Below are positions 32,754-41,450 of a stretch of 44,263 bases of DNA, in pieces. Made by a program: the position numbers and the translations under genes. The notes under the pieces are model-generated. The model made no database searches. It had not been told where the DNA came from and was given only the letters and a program-made list of their open reading frames with translations. Source of the stretch: Deltaproteobacteria bacterium (GTDB lineage: Bacteria > Bdellovibrionota_C > UBA2361 > OMII01); NCBI GenBank assembly GCA_947491545.1, contig CANLJX010000009.1:1-44263 (forward strand), written 5' to 3'. How positions within the stretch are numbered: position 1 is the first letter of the stretch; each line of letters opens with the position of its first letter.

Positions 32754-33701
32754 ATGCCGAAAAACGACGACTTGCAGCAACAGCTTCTCAACGTTCTCTC
32801 CATGAAGGGAGACATCTCGGTGTCGGAGATGGCTGAGCTGTTGGGTCAAACCGACCGTGTCGTGCAGTACCAGCTCAACAAGCTCCTGGCGGAGGGGCAC
32901 ATTCGCAGGACCTTCATCATCGACCAGCGGGCGTTGGGCTTGCAGACCTGCAACGTGATTTTCAACCTTCCTGCGGAGCAGCAGGAGGCGGCCCTGCAGT
33001 TCCTTGAGCGTCAGGATAGCGTTGCGTGGCTGTTTCAAAATCTCGGAGAGCGAGAGTTTGAGATTTCGGCGAATTTGAAATCAGCGAGCGAGCTTTCAGT
33101 CCTGATGAAGGGGCTGAGCGAAGGTGCCGGCACAAGATTCCATGACCAGAGCTTTGCCTTTGACGATGACATGATCTGTTGGGGATACCGCTTCGCGGTG
33201 CCTGAGTACCAGAAGGTTCCGCCTACCGTCTTTCGAAACCCCGAAGTTTTCAAAGCCGACGAGCTTGACCTGAGAATTCTTCGTGCCGGCCGGAGCTCTC
33301 CAAACTCCAATCTAGCTTCTCTAGCGCGCTCGCTTGGACAATCGACCTCGACCATTCGTTATCGACTAGACGCTCTTGAGAAGGCGAAAGTTATCTCGAA
33401 TCCTCGGTACTTCTTGGTGCAGAGCTCCTCGACCGTGCAGCAGGCGCAAATCAGGCTCTCTGTGCGGCTGCGAACGTCTGAAAAAGAGCGAGAGATCATC
33501 GAGATGTGCCAGAATTTGCCCCAGGCAACATCTCTCACAACGTGTGTTGGGGACTGGGACTACAAGATAGTCCTGCACGCGCAGTCGTCGGAGGGCCTGA
33601 TAGAGGCCCGGGACAAGGTGCGGCTGCGATTGGCCGACAACTTGAACTCGCTCCACTTCTGTTTGAGGAGGCGGTGGCTTAAGAGTTCGGCGGGGGTGTA
33701 G
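32754..33701 (+). CDS. Double Lrp/AsnC-like transcriptional regulator
   Basis: A probable DNA-binding regulator with two Lrp/AsnC-like units in one chain (315 aa). Unit 1 has a winged helix at about 5-60 (SMKGDISVSEMAELLGQTDR, VVQYQLNKLLAEGHIRRTF) and an effector-like domain. Unit 2 has a second helix-turn-helix at about 180-230 (SLARSLGQSTSTIRYRLDAL) and a RAM-like domain ending FCLRRRWLKSS. GGAG precedes ATG 32754; a GTG at 32652 would add 34 residues with no clear homology. Tandem Lrp-like proteins occur in AhbA/NirD-type and archaeal-like families, but haem genes are absent here, so the regulon is unknown. Converges on the next gene with 24 bp between stops. Confidence 0.8.
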   Translation: MPKNDDLQQQLLNVLSMKGDISVSEMAELLGQTDRVVQYQLNKLLAEGHIRRTFIIDQRALGLQTCNVIFNLPAEQQEAALQFLERQDSVAWLFQNLGEREFEISANLKSASELSVLMKGLSEGAGTRFHDQSFAFDDDMICWGYRFAVPEYQKVPPTVFRNPEVFKADELDLRILRAGRSSPNSNLASLARSLGQSTSTIRYRLDALEKAKVISNPRYFLVQSSSTVQQAQIRLSVRLRTSEKEREIIEMCQNLPQATSLTTCVGDWDYKIVLHAQSSEGLIEARDKVRLRLADNLNSLHFCLRRRWLKSSAGV

Positions 33702-33725
33702 GTTGCGTGCTTGGTTTCGGGGGCT

Positions 33726-35750
33726 TTAGCGGACGCGGAAGGCCCATCGGGACGGATCGTGCCGAGATAGAAAAATATTAAGTTCTGGTCTTGCGCCAGA
33801 AGCAGTGTGGCGTGCCCGGGGACATTCGTAAGCCTCCCATGCGGCAGCAACCAGGAATCTAGTATGTTCGGCTATCTTTACTGCTGCTACTGATTCTGCC
33901 GCCGCTAAAGCAACAAGACCGACAGATAGCTCAACATCCTTAAGCTGAGAGGCTACGAATCGTGCAACGTGCTCGCTTGACGGCGCTCGCCGCGCGAGAG
34001 CATCGAGAGCCCAGGCACGAACGCGTGAATCATCCTCTTGCGCGACATGCACAATGAGGTCCACTAGCTCTGGGGCCACTACGCTGCTCCCCCAACATTC
34101 GATCGCCCGCGCTCTGACATCCGACTGCGTTGACATCAAACCCATGCGAACGTCATCATCCGTCAAAAGAAGTGCTATCTGTCGAATCTTCTCCTGCCTC
34201 TGCTCGAAGAGACCTTGATATGGGGCTCTAAAAACATCCTCCAGATGTTGTGGACATCCCCCGTCTGTACGCGCAAAACCTGGCGTAACTACTAAAGTCA
34301 CGTTGGTCGGGTCATCACAAGAGGTCGACCACAGCTCATATTCTCTTAGTGGGACATGCGTCAGCTCTCTAAGTTCACCTTCACTTGAGAGCGTATCTGC
34401 AAGCTCCCAAAACCGGGGATCTTCCTCATGCGGCCCCTCGTCGCCCAAAATCTGGTGATCAGAATACGTCCTATCATTTCTCAACCCAGATACCTCTGCG
34501 TAGGAGCGCCAGACAGCATTTAAAAAACTCTCTCGGTGCGTCCGACTAACGAAACAAGACTCCAGTAGGAGCTGCCCGTAACGTAGGATGGAGCCTCGTT
34601 CGGGCCTGAAGTCCCCAAGCGAGATTTGGCCTACTACCTGACACGCTAAATGCAGCACTTCCTGCTGAGCCGTCATCGAGTGGCCGAAATGCGATGGCGG
34701 AGCCGATGGAAGGATCAATCGCTGCCTGTCTGCCGCTTTTTCCTGAGCTTCTAAATAACGTTCTCTCTCTTCGAAGCTAATGGCCTCAGTCGGGTTCGAA
34801 TAGACTAACTGATTCCGTTTGGAAACAAATGTTTGGCTCACCGAATCATATCTTCCTAGCCTCCGATTTTCGCTGGGAGTGAAGCTTAGATTAAAATTTC
34901 GGAAGCTTTTTCGAACGCTCTCCGCGAATTCTCCTTTAAGGAACTCGACGATGGAGGGGCGAGGCGACTTCTCGGCGGGATAGTTCAAAACAAAATCAGC
35001 TACCAGGCATTCCAGGTCCCATCGTAGCACCGCAGCTCTTCTGGGGTATTCTGAACCAGAAGATGCAAAGGAACTGTAATATGGCAGATCCTCCGGTCGA
35101 GTCTGTTCCGGCGTGAGACACCTGTGAAATTTCCAAGAGCAAGCTCTCCTCATCGGTCCGGAAGAGGGCCAGGAATCGGTTCCCTCACTCGGGGGAACAT
35201 CGCGCCTGACGACGACTGATGCTTTATTACTAAGTCGTTCCGCTAACGCTCCTTCACGAAAGTAGAATGCATCTGCTGATGGGTAGAATAAAAAATGTAT
35301 AGGGACGACATCCGGGCCATGAAAAGCCTTTACCAGTGACACACGAGTGTGTTTCGAGGTGGAGTGACAAAAAAATACGGGATGTAGGCCATGACGTTCC
35401 GCAAAGTCAGCCGCAGAGCGACTAAGATCCTCAAGAAACCGTATGTAATGCTTCGGCGTAAGCAGTCGCGGCGAGATTACTATCACATCCAGGTCGCTGC
35501 CGTGATTCAGTCCGGAATAGTAATACTCAAGATTCGATTCCGCACTCGTGGGTTGGTTCCGTGCGTTACTAGCGCCACCCACCACGTACACCTCGGCCAG
35601 GTGATCAAACTGAGATAGTCGCATCGCCCACGGCAGGATCAGCTCCTGTCTCGCCAATTCAAGACGCTGCTGAGGTTTCAGGTCCGGTTTCGGCGCCGAA
35701 GCGGCATCAGTGCCCGCGCTGAAGGATTGTCGTACATCTTGACTTATCAT
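33726..35750 (-). CDS. Nucleotidyltransferase-fold protein with HEAT-like repeats
   Basis: A 674-residue protein of unknown function. Residues about 50-130 carry a polymerase-beta-like nucleotidyltransferase signature: VVGGASNAR (56-64) and GSDLDVIVI (84-92) with D86 and D88. The third carboxylate expected about 60 residues later is not obvious (VVPIHFLFYP instead), so the active site may be atypical. A charged middle part follows, and the C-terminus (about 540-640) has HEAT-like repeats (SDVRARAIECWGS, SRVRAWALDALARRA, LSVGLVALAAAESVA). Similar architectures occur in signalling, toxin and anti-phage nucleotidyltransferases. It lies 1.7 kb outside the island edge. Weak start context; ATG 35750 is the first in frame. 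Confidence 0.65.
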   Translation of the reverse strand: MISQDVRQSFSAGTDAASAPKPDLKPQQRLELARQELILPWAMRLSQFDHLAEVYVVGGASNARNQPTSAESNLEYYYSGLNHGSDLDVIVISPRLLTPKHYIRFLEDLSRSAADFAERHGLHPVFFCHSTSKHTRVSLVKAFHGPDVVPIHFLFYPSADAFYFREGALAERLSNKASVVVRRDVPPSEGTDSWPSSGPMRRACSWKFHRCLTPEQTRPEDLPYYSSFASSGSEYPRRAAVLRWDLECLVADFVLNYPAEKSPRPSIVEFLKGEFAESVRKSFRNFNLSFTPSENRRLGRYDSVSQTFVSKRNQLVYSNPTEAISFEERERYLEAQEKAADRQRLILPSAPPSHFGHSMTAQQEVLHLACQVVGQISLGDFRPERGSILRYGQLLLESCFVSRTHRESFLNAVWRSYAEVSGLRNDRTYSDHQILGDEGPHEEDPRFWELADTLSSEGELRELTHVPLREYELWSTSCDDPTNVTLVVTPGFARTDGGCPQHLEDVFRAPYQGLFEQRQEKIRQIALLLTDDDVRMGLMSTQSDVRARAIECWGSSVVAPELVDLIVHVAQEDDSRVRAWALDALARRAPSSEHVARFVASQLKDVELSVGLVALAAAESVAAVKIAEHTRFLVAAAWEAYECPRARHTASGARPELNIFLSRHDPSRWAFRVR

Positions 35751-36075
35751 CTTGAACGCTGTTGGAAGGTCTTTACCTGCACGGCGGTAACTTAAATCAT
35801 TAGTGCGCCCTATGCACTCTGCGTCGGTTATTCGAAAAAGATGGGTGTTTTCAGTTTTTTACTTGCGAACGGCCCTACCTGACCGAGCCGCTCCACTACT
35901 AGGCAACGTGCCAGCTTTGCAGAACTCATTCGGGGGCTTAGCGCTCTGACTTAGTTCACCTTCTGATTTCCTGCACCCCCTCCTTCGGCAAAAAAATTGG
36001 AAAAGCGGAGGCGGGTCGAGTTACCCTGCAAGTATCATCAGTGAGGGGCTCCCAGAGGTCCTCTAGCTAGCGCTT
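35751..36075. other. Divergent promoter region, no gene
   Basis: 325 bp between divergent genes. AT-rich tracts near 35840-35870 and 35990-36000 fit promoters for both directions. I see no hairpin or repeat of note. Confidence 0.4.
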
Positions 36076-36933
36076 ATGTTTCAGCCGTTACCAAAAACCA
36101 GGGGAAATGAGGCTGAACGTTCAGGCTCCGCGCGAAGCTCACTGCCGCAGGACGTCCTGCAAAGGTCTCTCTGGGAGCAGCCGTTCTACGTTCTCGACTG
36201 TGAGGCAACAGGTCTCGACTACCGCCGCCGTGAGCCGTGTGAAATTGCTATCGCTAGGTTTGTCGGTGGCAGAGAAGAGGAATCCAGGGTTTGGAGGGTC
36301 AAGACCTCAGAGGCGATATCTCCGCAAGCCTCGGCCCTTCACCACATCACAAATGCGGACCTTGAGCACGCTCCTCTCCCGCACCAGGTAGCGAGTGAGA
36401 TTCGTCAGTTTCTCGGCAACCAGGGTGTGGTTCCGTGGGTCGGCTACATGTCTGTTATTGATGCTGGGTTCCTTGGTTCATTCGCACGCCGCTACGGCTT
36501 TGCAGACCTTGAAGCATGCTTTTCGGCCGAGAACTCGCTCTGCACGAAGACACTTGGAAAGATGCTCAATCCGGATGTGAACGACTTTGGCGATAACATC
36601 CTCCAGTTCTGTGCGGCTTGCGGCGTAACTGCTATTCCGGATGCTCACCATACCGCGGCCGGAGATGTCATCATGACCGCGCGACTCTTCGAGAAAATGC
36701 TGCACGACGTTAGTGAACGCGGGATCAAGACGGTCGGCGATCTGTTAGATCTGCAGCACGAGGTGCTCCAGACTCCCTTTGGAATTCCCTCGCGAGGCGC
36801 CGAGTTTTCGGAGAGCAACAAGCTAGCGCTTGAGAAGTGGATCGGGATAGTAGCCGCGCAGAGTGGCAGAGAAGAGCTGGCCCTTCGGGAGCTGGGGATC
36901 GGGCCGGATAGGCTTTATCGTTACAAGAACTGA
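36076..36933 (+). CDS. DnaQ-like DEDDh 3'-5' exonuclease
   Basis: A predicted 3'-5' exonuclease (285 aa) of the RNase T/DnaQ fold. All DEDDh acids are visible: D41 and E43 in VLDCEATGLDY, D129 in MSVIDAGFL, and H191 or H192 with D197 in DAHHTAAGDVIMTARL. The exonuclease core spans about 36-212. A helical C-terminus of about 70 residues (LLDLQHEVLQTPF ... LGIGPDRLYRYKN) is not part of the DNA polymerase III epsilon subunit I know. It may be a stand-alone repair or RNA-processing enzyme. Length exceeds E. coli epsilon (243 aa). There is no obvious operon partner. Confidence 0.85.
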   Translation: MFQPLPKTRGNEAERSGSARSSLPQDVLQRSLWEQPFYVLDCEATGLDYRRREPCEIAIARFVGGREEESRVWRVKTSEAISPQASALHHITNADLEHAPLPHQVASEIRQFLGNQGVVPWVGYMSVIDAGFLGSFARRYGFADLEACFSAENSLCTKTLGKMLNPDVNDFGDNILQFCAACGVTAIPDAHHTAAGDVIMTARLFEKMLHDVSERGIKTVGDLLDLQHEVLQTPFGIPSRGAEFSESNKLALEKWIGIVAAQSGREELALRELGIGPDRLYRYKN

Positions 36934-37268
36934 TACGTTCCTCCTCCAAAGCGGAACGATTCCTACGTAACAGCTCTTTCAGGCTGCTCTGAAAAAGCCC
37001 TCAAAAACGCGAAAAGAAGCCGCTAGCAGCTTGTTAATTCTCTGCGAAAATCGGGCTGTTTGAGCACCCAAAGTGTTTCTTGAGCAGCAAAACTCAAGAT
37101 AACTGCCCGTTTTCTCGGCGAAACAGCTCGACGTCGCTTAGCGAACTGCTCTGCTGATTTTTTTGATTAAGCGAATACCGGGTGTATAGTGCACGCCTGT
37201 GTCGGTGATCGTTTCGCGCGTTTGTGCAGTGAAGAGATTGTCGGCTACTTTTTGAGGTAAAAATACAT
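36934..37268. other. Intergenic region upstream of the glucokinase gene
   Basis: 335 bp without an ORF of merit. A small CGTTCC/GGAACG inverted repeat follows the exonuclease gene near 36940. A GAGG lies 12 bases before the next ATG. Confidence 0.4.
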
Positions 37269-39035
37269 ATGACAGAGGCCAGGATCGCCACTTTTTCAGG
37301 CGGAACCGTTGGGCTTGACAGAGAGGCGGCAGCAACGGCTGCCCAGCTCCAACACCCCCAGCAAAATAGCGGGCCGAAGGCAGAAAATCTGCTTCGGCTC
37401 CACCCCGAACACCCTTTCGGTGTCACGGTCATTATCGGCGGTACGAACGTTCGTTTCTGTCTGTCGGTACCAGATCGCGCTGATCCAGTCTTTGAGTCTG
37501 TTCGTTGGACGCAACTCCGAGAGGAGCTAGCACCTGAGCTTAAGAAAGCAGGCCGGACCTTTGAAGAATCGAAAGATGAGGTGTACCGATCCATCGCGCA
37601 GAAGTTTGCAGCATTTGTGCTTAAGCACTCGCCTGAAGGAGCGGAACACCCTCCTCTGCAAAACCTGTGTGCCTTCAATTTCTCTATCGCCGGTATCGTA
37701 GAGGGCGAAGGCTTTAACGCCAAAGTTTCCACGACTAACACAGCGATCCCCATGGCCGAAGAGCAGGTCGCCCTGGAAGTGCTTGGTGCGATCAACGCGG
37801 ACCTTTCAGAGCGCGGCTGGCCGAGAGTCAACGTGAAAAATGTTTCGGTCATGAATGACGCTGCCGCCGGCTTGATGGGCGAGCACCTCGGGGGTGCGCT
37901 AAGGGGTTTCGATAACGGTCTATACCTCATTCTGGGTACGGGTGTCGGCAGCTTCGGGCTCGTGAAGGGCAAGCTTTCGTACCAGTTCGCTGAACTCGGT
38001 CACCGGGTAACCCGTAACGAGATGTCTGAGGCCTACACCTACCACGACGATGACGAGCTCGCTGAGCTAATGGACGACCAGAATCAGTTCAAGGCTGCTT
38101 CCACGGAAGAGTGGTACGCGGAGAATGAACTGGCGGGTCCATGGGCAGCGGTGAAGTTTTTAAAGCATGTCAAGAATGACGAAGGCCTGAAGAAGTGCTT
38201 CCAATTCTTTGCTGAGCAGGTTTCGGAGAAAGTTGGCCCGACCCGTTCTTACGATGAGCTTAAAAAGATCGTCGACGAGCTTGCGGACCTCGGTTACCGC
38301 GATGTAACTAAGTGGGCAGTTTCATCCCCTAGCGATGTGATCAAAGGAGTAAACTCAATTCTCTTCTGTCACGACGCCAACCGGATAGCGAACGCTGTCG
38401 AGTGTGACCTCTCGATCAAAGAGATTGCAGGGCGTGGAGCTAAACCCACCGAAAAAGCCAATGACTACATCAAAAAAGCGAGGGAGCTTCGACTTTCTGC
38501 AGCGCGGGTACGAAAAGAGCTTGAGAAACTTTTGCCGGGCGATGAGCGATACGCTGAGCTTCAGGCAGAGGCGCAGGCTTCGGAGCAAGAGGCCGTGAGG
38601 GTCACGGAGAAAGCTAAGAAGTGTAGCGACCTGGGAAATGCCAAGTTCTCAAAGGCTCTCACTCTTGCTGCTTACACAGAATGGCAGAAGTACTTCAAGG
38701 AGCTGGCAAGATTCCTTGAGACTGCGTACGACGCGATGAAGGTGAGGGATGCGGCGCCACAGCGTATTGTGATTGCCGGTGGTATTGGGGAGCTTTCAGC
38801 CACGTATGCTCCCCAGTGGAAAGGCCGCATTATGGAGCTTTTCGCGGACTTCGCGCCGAACATTCCGAATGCTGAAGAGACCGTTGTTTTCTCGACTATG
38901 AGCCCCGAGGCACGGGAGGCGTACGTTACGACTGCGGCAGTGCAGGAAGCGTTTGAGGAGTACAAGAAGAAGCAAGTTTCTCTTCCGAACGCCAACGGGC
39001 TTCTTGGCTCGTACAGTGGGGAAACTCTGCACTAA
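37269..39035 (+). CDS. Enlarged glucokinase/hexokinase-like sugar kinase
   Basis: A sugar kinase of the ASKHA fold (588 aa), expected to phosphorylate glucose or a related hexose with ATP. Phosphate-1 motif IIGGTNVRF is near residue 56, the catalytic Asp in VMNDAAAGLMGE near 196, phosphate-2 LILGTGVGSFGL near 221 and adenosine motif VIAGGIGEL near 502. Between about 270 and 480 lies a long, charged, helical insert (for example ARELRLSAARVRKELEKLL and ELQAEAQASEQEAVRVTEKAKK), which makes the protein much longer than bacterial glucokinases (about 320 aa) and gives it a probable coiled coil. An N-terminal tail of about 50 residues is also extra. It converges on hmgA with 8 bp between stops. Confidence 0.8.
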   Translation: MTEARIATFSGGTVGLDREAAATAAQLQHPQQNSGPKAENLLRLHPEHPFGVTVIIGGTNVRFCLSVPDRADPVFESVRWTQLREELAPELKKAGRTFEESKDEVYRSIAQKFAAFVLKHSPEGAEHPPLQNLCAFNFSIAGIVEGEGFNAKVSTTNTAIPMAEEQVALEVLGAINADLSERGWPRVNVKNVSVMNDAAAGLMGEHLGGALRGFDNGLYLILGTGVGSFGLVKGKLSYQFAELGHRVTRNEMSEAYTYHDDDELAELMDDQNQFKAASTEEWYAENELAGPWAAVKFLKHVKNDEGLKKCFQFFAEQVSEKVGPTRSYDELKKIVDELADLGYRDVTKWAVSSPSDVIKGVNSILFCHDANRIANAVECDLSIKEIAGRGAKPTEKANDYIKKARELRLSAARVRKELEKLLPGDERYAELQAEAQASEQEAVRVTEKAKKCSDLGNAKFSKALTLAAYTEWQKYFKELARFLETAYDAMKVRDAAPQRIVIAGGIGELSATYAPQWKGRIMELFADFAPNIPNAEETVVFSTMSPEAREAYVTTAAVQEAFEEYKKKQVSLPNANGLLGSYSGETLH

Positions 39036-39043
39036 GAGGAAAC

Positions 39044-40357
39044 CTACGGCTTCCCATTAAACATCCGCGGCAACCCGCTCCAACACTCCGGGTAGTCCTT
39101 CTGCAGGCTGGGCAGCTCTGCGGCGTACTTTGTCACCTGCTGCGGGTAGCGGGTCTCAAACATGAACGCCATGGTGTTGGAGAGCTTGCGGGGTTCTAGC
39201 TTGGCGTTGGTTGCCTTGTCGAAGGCGTTGGCGTCTGGTCCGTGGGGCAGCATGCAGTTGTGCAGGCTCACGCCGCCTGGCGCGAAGCCGTCTGGCTTCG
39301 CGTCGTAGACGCCGTAGATGAGCCCCATAAACTCGGACATGATGTTCATGTGGTACCACGGCGGCCGGAATGAGTGCTCTGCTACCTCCCAGCGTTCGGG
39401 GAAGATGATGAAGTCGACGTTGGCTGTCCCCTCCTCTCCTGACGGCGAGGTTAACACGGTGTAGATCGATGGGTCGGGGTGGTCGAAGAGTGTCGCACCG
39501 ACGGGGGCGAAGGTGCGCAGGTCGTACTTGTACGGGGTGTAGTTGCCGTGCCACGCAACGACGTCGAGGGGTGAGTGCGGAATGACTGTCTCGTAGAATC
39601 GTCCGCACCACTTCACAGTCAGGGTACAGCGGGCCTGCTTGTCCTCGTAGGCTGCGACGGGGGTCTTGAAGTCGCGCTGGTTGGCGAGGCAGTTAGCGCC
39701 GATGGGCCCGCGGCTTGGAAGGGTGAATTTCCCCCCGTAGTTCTCGCACAGGTAGCCGCGGGCGGGGCCGCCAAGCAGCTCGACTTTAAACTTCATTCCT
39801 CTTGGGATGACGCACACCTCTCCTGGCGTTACCTCAATTTTTCCAAGCTCGGTGAAGAATCGCAGCCCTCCATCCTGTGGGAGGATAAGGATCTCGCCAT
39901 CTGCGTTGTAGAAGTACTCATCGCTCATCGACGTGTTTACGAAGAAGAAGCTGGCTGCCATGCCGTTCTGCGTGTTTACGTCTCCCGCGGTAGTTACCGT
40001 GCGCACACCTGAGACGAAGGTGACCTTGCCGTCGGGAAAGGGCGGCGGTGACCACCGTAGCTGGCCGATTGGGAGGGTGCTGGCGTCGGTGTTCGGAGAG
40101 GTTCTCCAGTGAGGGTGGTCAATCGGCGCGAAGGTGGTCGCGTGCTTTACCGATGGCTGGATGCGGTAGAGCCAGGAGCGTTCGTTAGCTCCGCGAGGAG
40201 CGGTGAATGGGGATCCGGAGAGCTGTTCGGCGTAAAGCCCGTAGGCGCACTTCTGAGGTGAGTTCTGGCCGTACGGCAGTGCTCCGGGGAGGGCTTCGGT
40301 CTCAAAGTCGTTGCCGAATCCGGGCATGTACCCTGGGATGATTGCGCTCTTTACCAT
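39044..40357 (-). CDS. hmgA: Homogentisate 1,2-dioxygenase
   Basis: Opens the ring of homogentisate to maleylacetoacetate with O2 and Fe(II) in tyrosine/phenylalanine breakdown (437 aa, normal length). Clear family signatures are [19 protein letters not shown] at the N-terminus and the Fe site [20 protein letters not shown], which holds the His and Glu ligands, followed by [19 protein letters not shown] with the last His ligands. GAGGAG lies five bases before the ATG. The usual partners (fumarylacetoacetase, maleylacetoacetate isomerase, HPPD) are not beside it in this window, so the pathway genes are scattered or lie outside. Confidence 0.97.
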   Translation of the reverse strand: MVKSAIIPGYMPGFGNDFETEALPGALPYGQNSPQKCAYGLYAEQLSGSPFTAPRGANERSWLYRIQPSVKHATTFAPIDHPHWRTSPNTDASTLPIGQLRWSPPPFPDGKVTFVSGVRTVTTAGDVNTQNGMAASFFFVNTSMSDEYFYNADGEILILPQDGGLRFFTELGKIEVTPGEVCVIPRGMKFKVELLGGPARGYLCENYGGKFTLPSRGPIGANCLANQRDFKTPVAAYEDKQARCTLTVKWCGRFYETVIPHSPLDVVAWHGNYTPYKYDLRTFAPVGATLFDHPDPSIYTVLTSPSGEEGTANVDFIIFPERWEVAEHSFRPPWYHMNIMSEFMGLIYGVYDAKPDGFAPGGVSLHNCMLPHGPDANAFDKATNAKLEPRKLSNTMAFMFETRYPQQVTKYAAELPSLQKDYPECWSGLPRMFNGKP

Positions 40358-40713
40358 GCTAACTCCTCTCCCACTTTGCTCCGGCGTGCCCGCCCCGGCG
40401 TCTCTGTACGTTGACGTCGTGACGAGAACTTACCAGCCGCGGCTGGAGCTTCATATGCGGCACCTTTGTTGTCACACGAAAAAGCGTGTTGGGCGATATA
40501 CTAGTGCTGCTTCCGAAAAGTTTTTCCACCTTGATTCCGTTTAAGGCAGCGCTAGGGCTGTTCGTTTTCGGCGCTTTACGCGCCGAAAACACGATAGATA
40601 TTGCTAGTGCCTCGTTCAAGGCTGCAAAGTCGTTAGGTGAAAAAGCTTTCTAAACGAGGCCCTAGTATCTCACCGTGCCTCGCTGGGGTGTCAATCAAGA
40701 AGGCTGGGTTGCC
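40358..40713. other. Intergenic region upstream of hmgA
   Basis: 356 bp with no supported gene. It contains the long hairpin at 40564-40590 and the hmgA promoter region on the minus strand. Confidence 0.45.
40564..40590. terminator. Perfect 11-bp hairpin
   Basis: GTTTTCGGCGC (40564-40574), loop TTTAC, GCGCCGAAAAC (40580-40590). The flanking TTTT and AAAA lie inside the stem, so it could work as a bidirectional terminator, but no separate T-tract follows. It lies downstream of the secreted-protein gene on the minus strand. Confidence 0.45.
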
Positions 40714-41319
40714 TCAGGATACGCCACAAGTCTTCTGAATTTCGGCGATTTTACGGTCGATATCTTCGTTGTACTGCCCGGCGCTGACGCGCACGTTCTC
40801 TGAGTAGTTGCCCTTGAGGAGCCCGACTACGGCGGATACGGGGAACACGGATGAGACGCCCGCCATCACTTGGCGGCCTGTTCCGGCTTTGGCGTCTTGC
40901 AGGGTTTTTATGTCTTGTTTGGCGGTGGCGCAGTGGATCCCTTTCTTGAGGGCTGCTTCCCCTCCATCTGGTGCGTGGCTTTCACCGATGTAGCCCGAGG
41001 CCTTGTGGTAGACGGTGCTCGCTGAATCTCCGATGGGATCGGTGACTGGGGCTACGGCATCTCCGACGGGCTGTAGGGCGTCCCCTACTTTGTCGGTCAC
41101 TGGCGATGCGGCATCTCCGACGGACTCTCCGGAGTTAACGACGGCGTTCTTTCCTTTGGTTGCGGCGTGCTGAATGTCGTCACCGAGTGCGGCGAGTTCG
41201 TCTCCGATTTGAGCATGGGCAGGTAGGGGCGCCGTGGTGGCGGCCAGGGCGAAGGAGAATGCTAGGGCACAAAAGGTGGCGCCGGCCGCTCGGAAAGCTT
41301 TTGGGTAGTGATGCGTCAT
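40714..41319 (-). CDS. Secreted hypothetical protein with PVTD repeats
   Basis: A 201-residue exported protein I do not recognise. AAGGAG lies eight bases before the ATG. Residues 1-36 are a signal peptide ending PAHAQ. The mature N-terminal half is an imperfect repeat of about 11 residues (GESVGDAASPVTD, KVGDALQPVG, DAVAPVTD, PIGDSAST), likely extended or helical. The C-terminal half has a glycine-rich hydrophobic hairpin-like segment (VMAGVSSVFPVSAVVGLLKG) and two cysteines (C129 and C198) that could pair. It may associate with a membrane or the cell wall. It is alone, downstream of the helicase gene on the same strand. Confidence 0.8.
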   Translation of the reverse strand: MTHHYPKAFRAAGATFCALAFSFALAATTAPLPAHAQIGDELAALGDDIQHAATKGKNAVVNSGESVGDAASPVTDKVGDALQPVGDAVAPVTDPIGDSASTVYHKASGYIGESHAPDGGEAALKKGIHCATAKQDIKTLQDAKAGTGRQVMAGVSSVFPVSAVVGLLKGNYSENVRVSAGQYNEDIDRKIAEIQKTCGVS

Positions 41320-41450
41320 GCGTGCGGCTCCTTACTTTTTACGCTTGGGGATGTGCGAAGGTATGCTCTGCTACTTCTGGCTAAGACCAGACCTTTGTTA
41401 AGGCTACTCGAAATTGGGCCGAGGGAAACCCCTGATTCGTGACAGAGGCC

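Noticed and set aside
39156-39611. 151-residue Arg-rich ORF inside hmgA
   Set aside because: An alternative-frame shadow of a well-supported gene.
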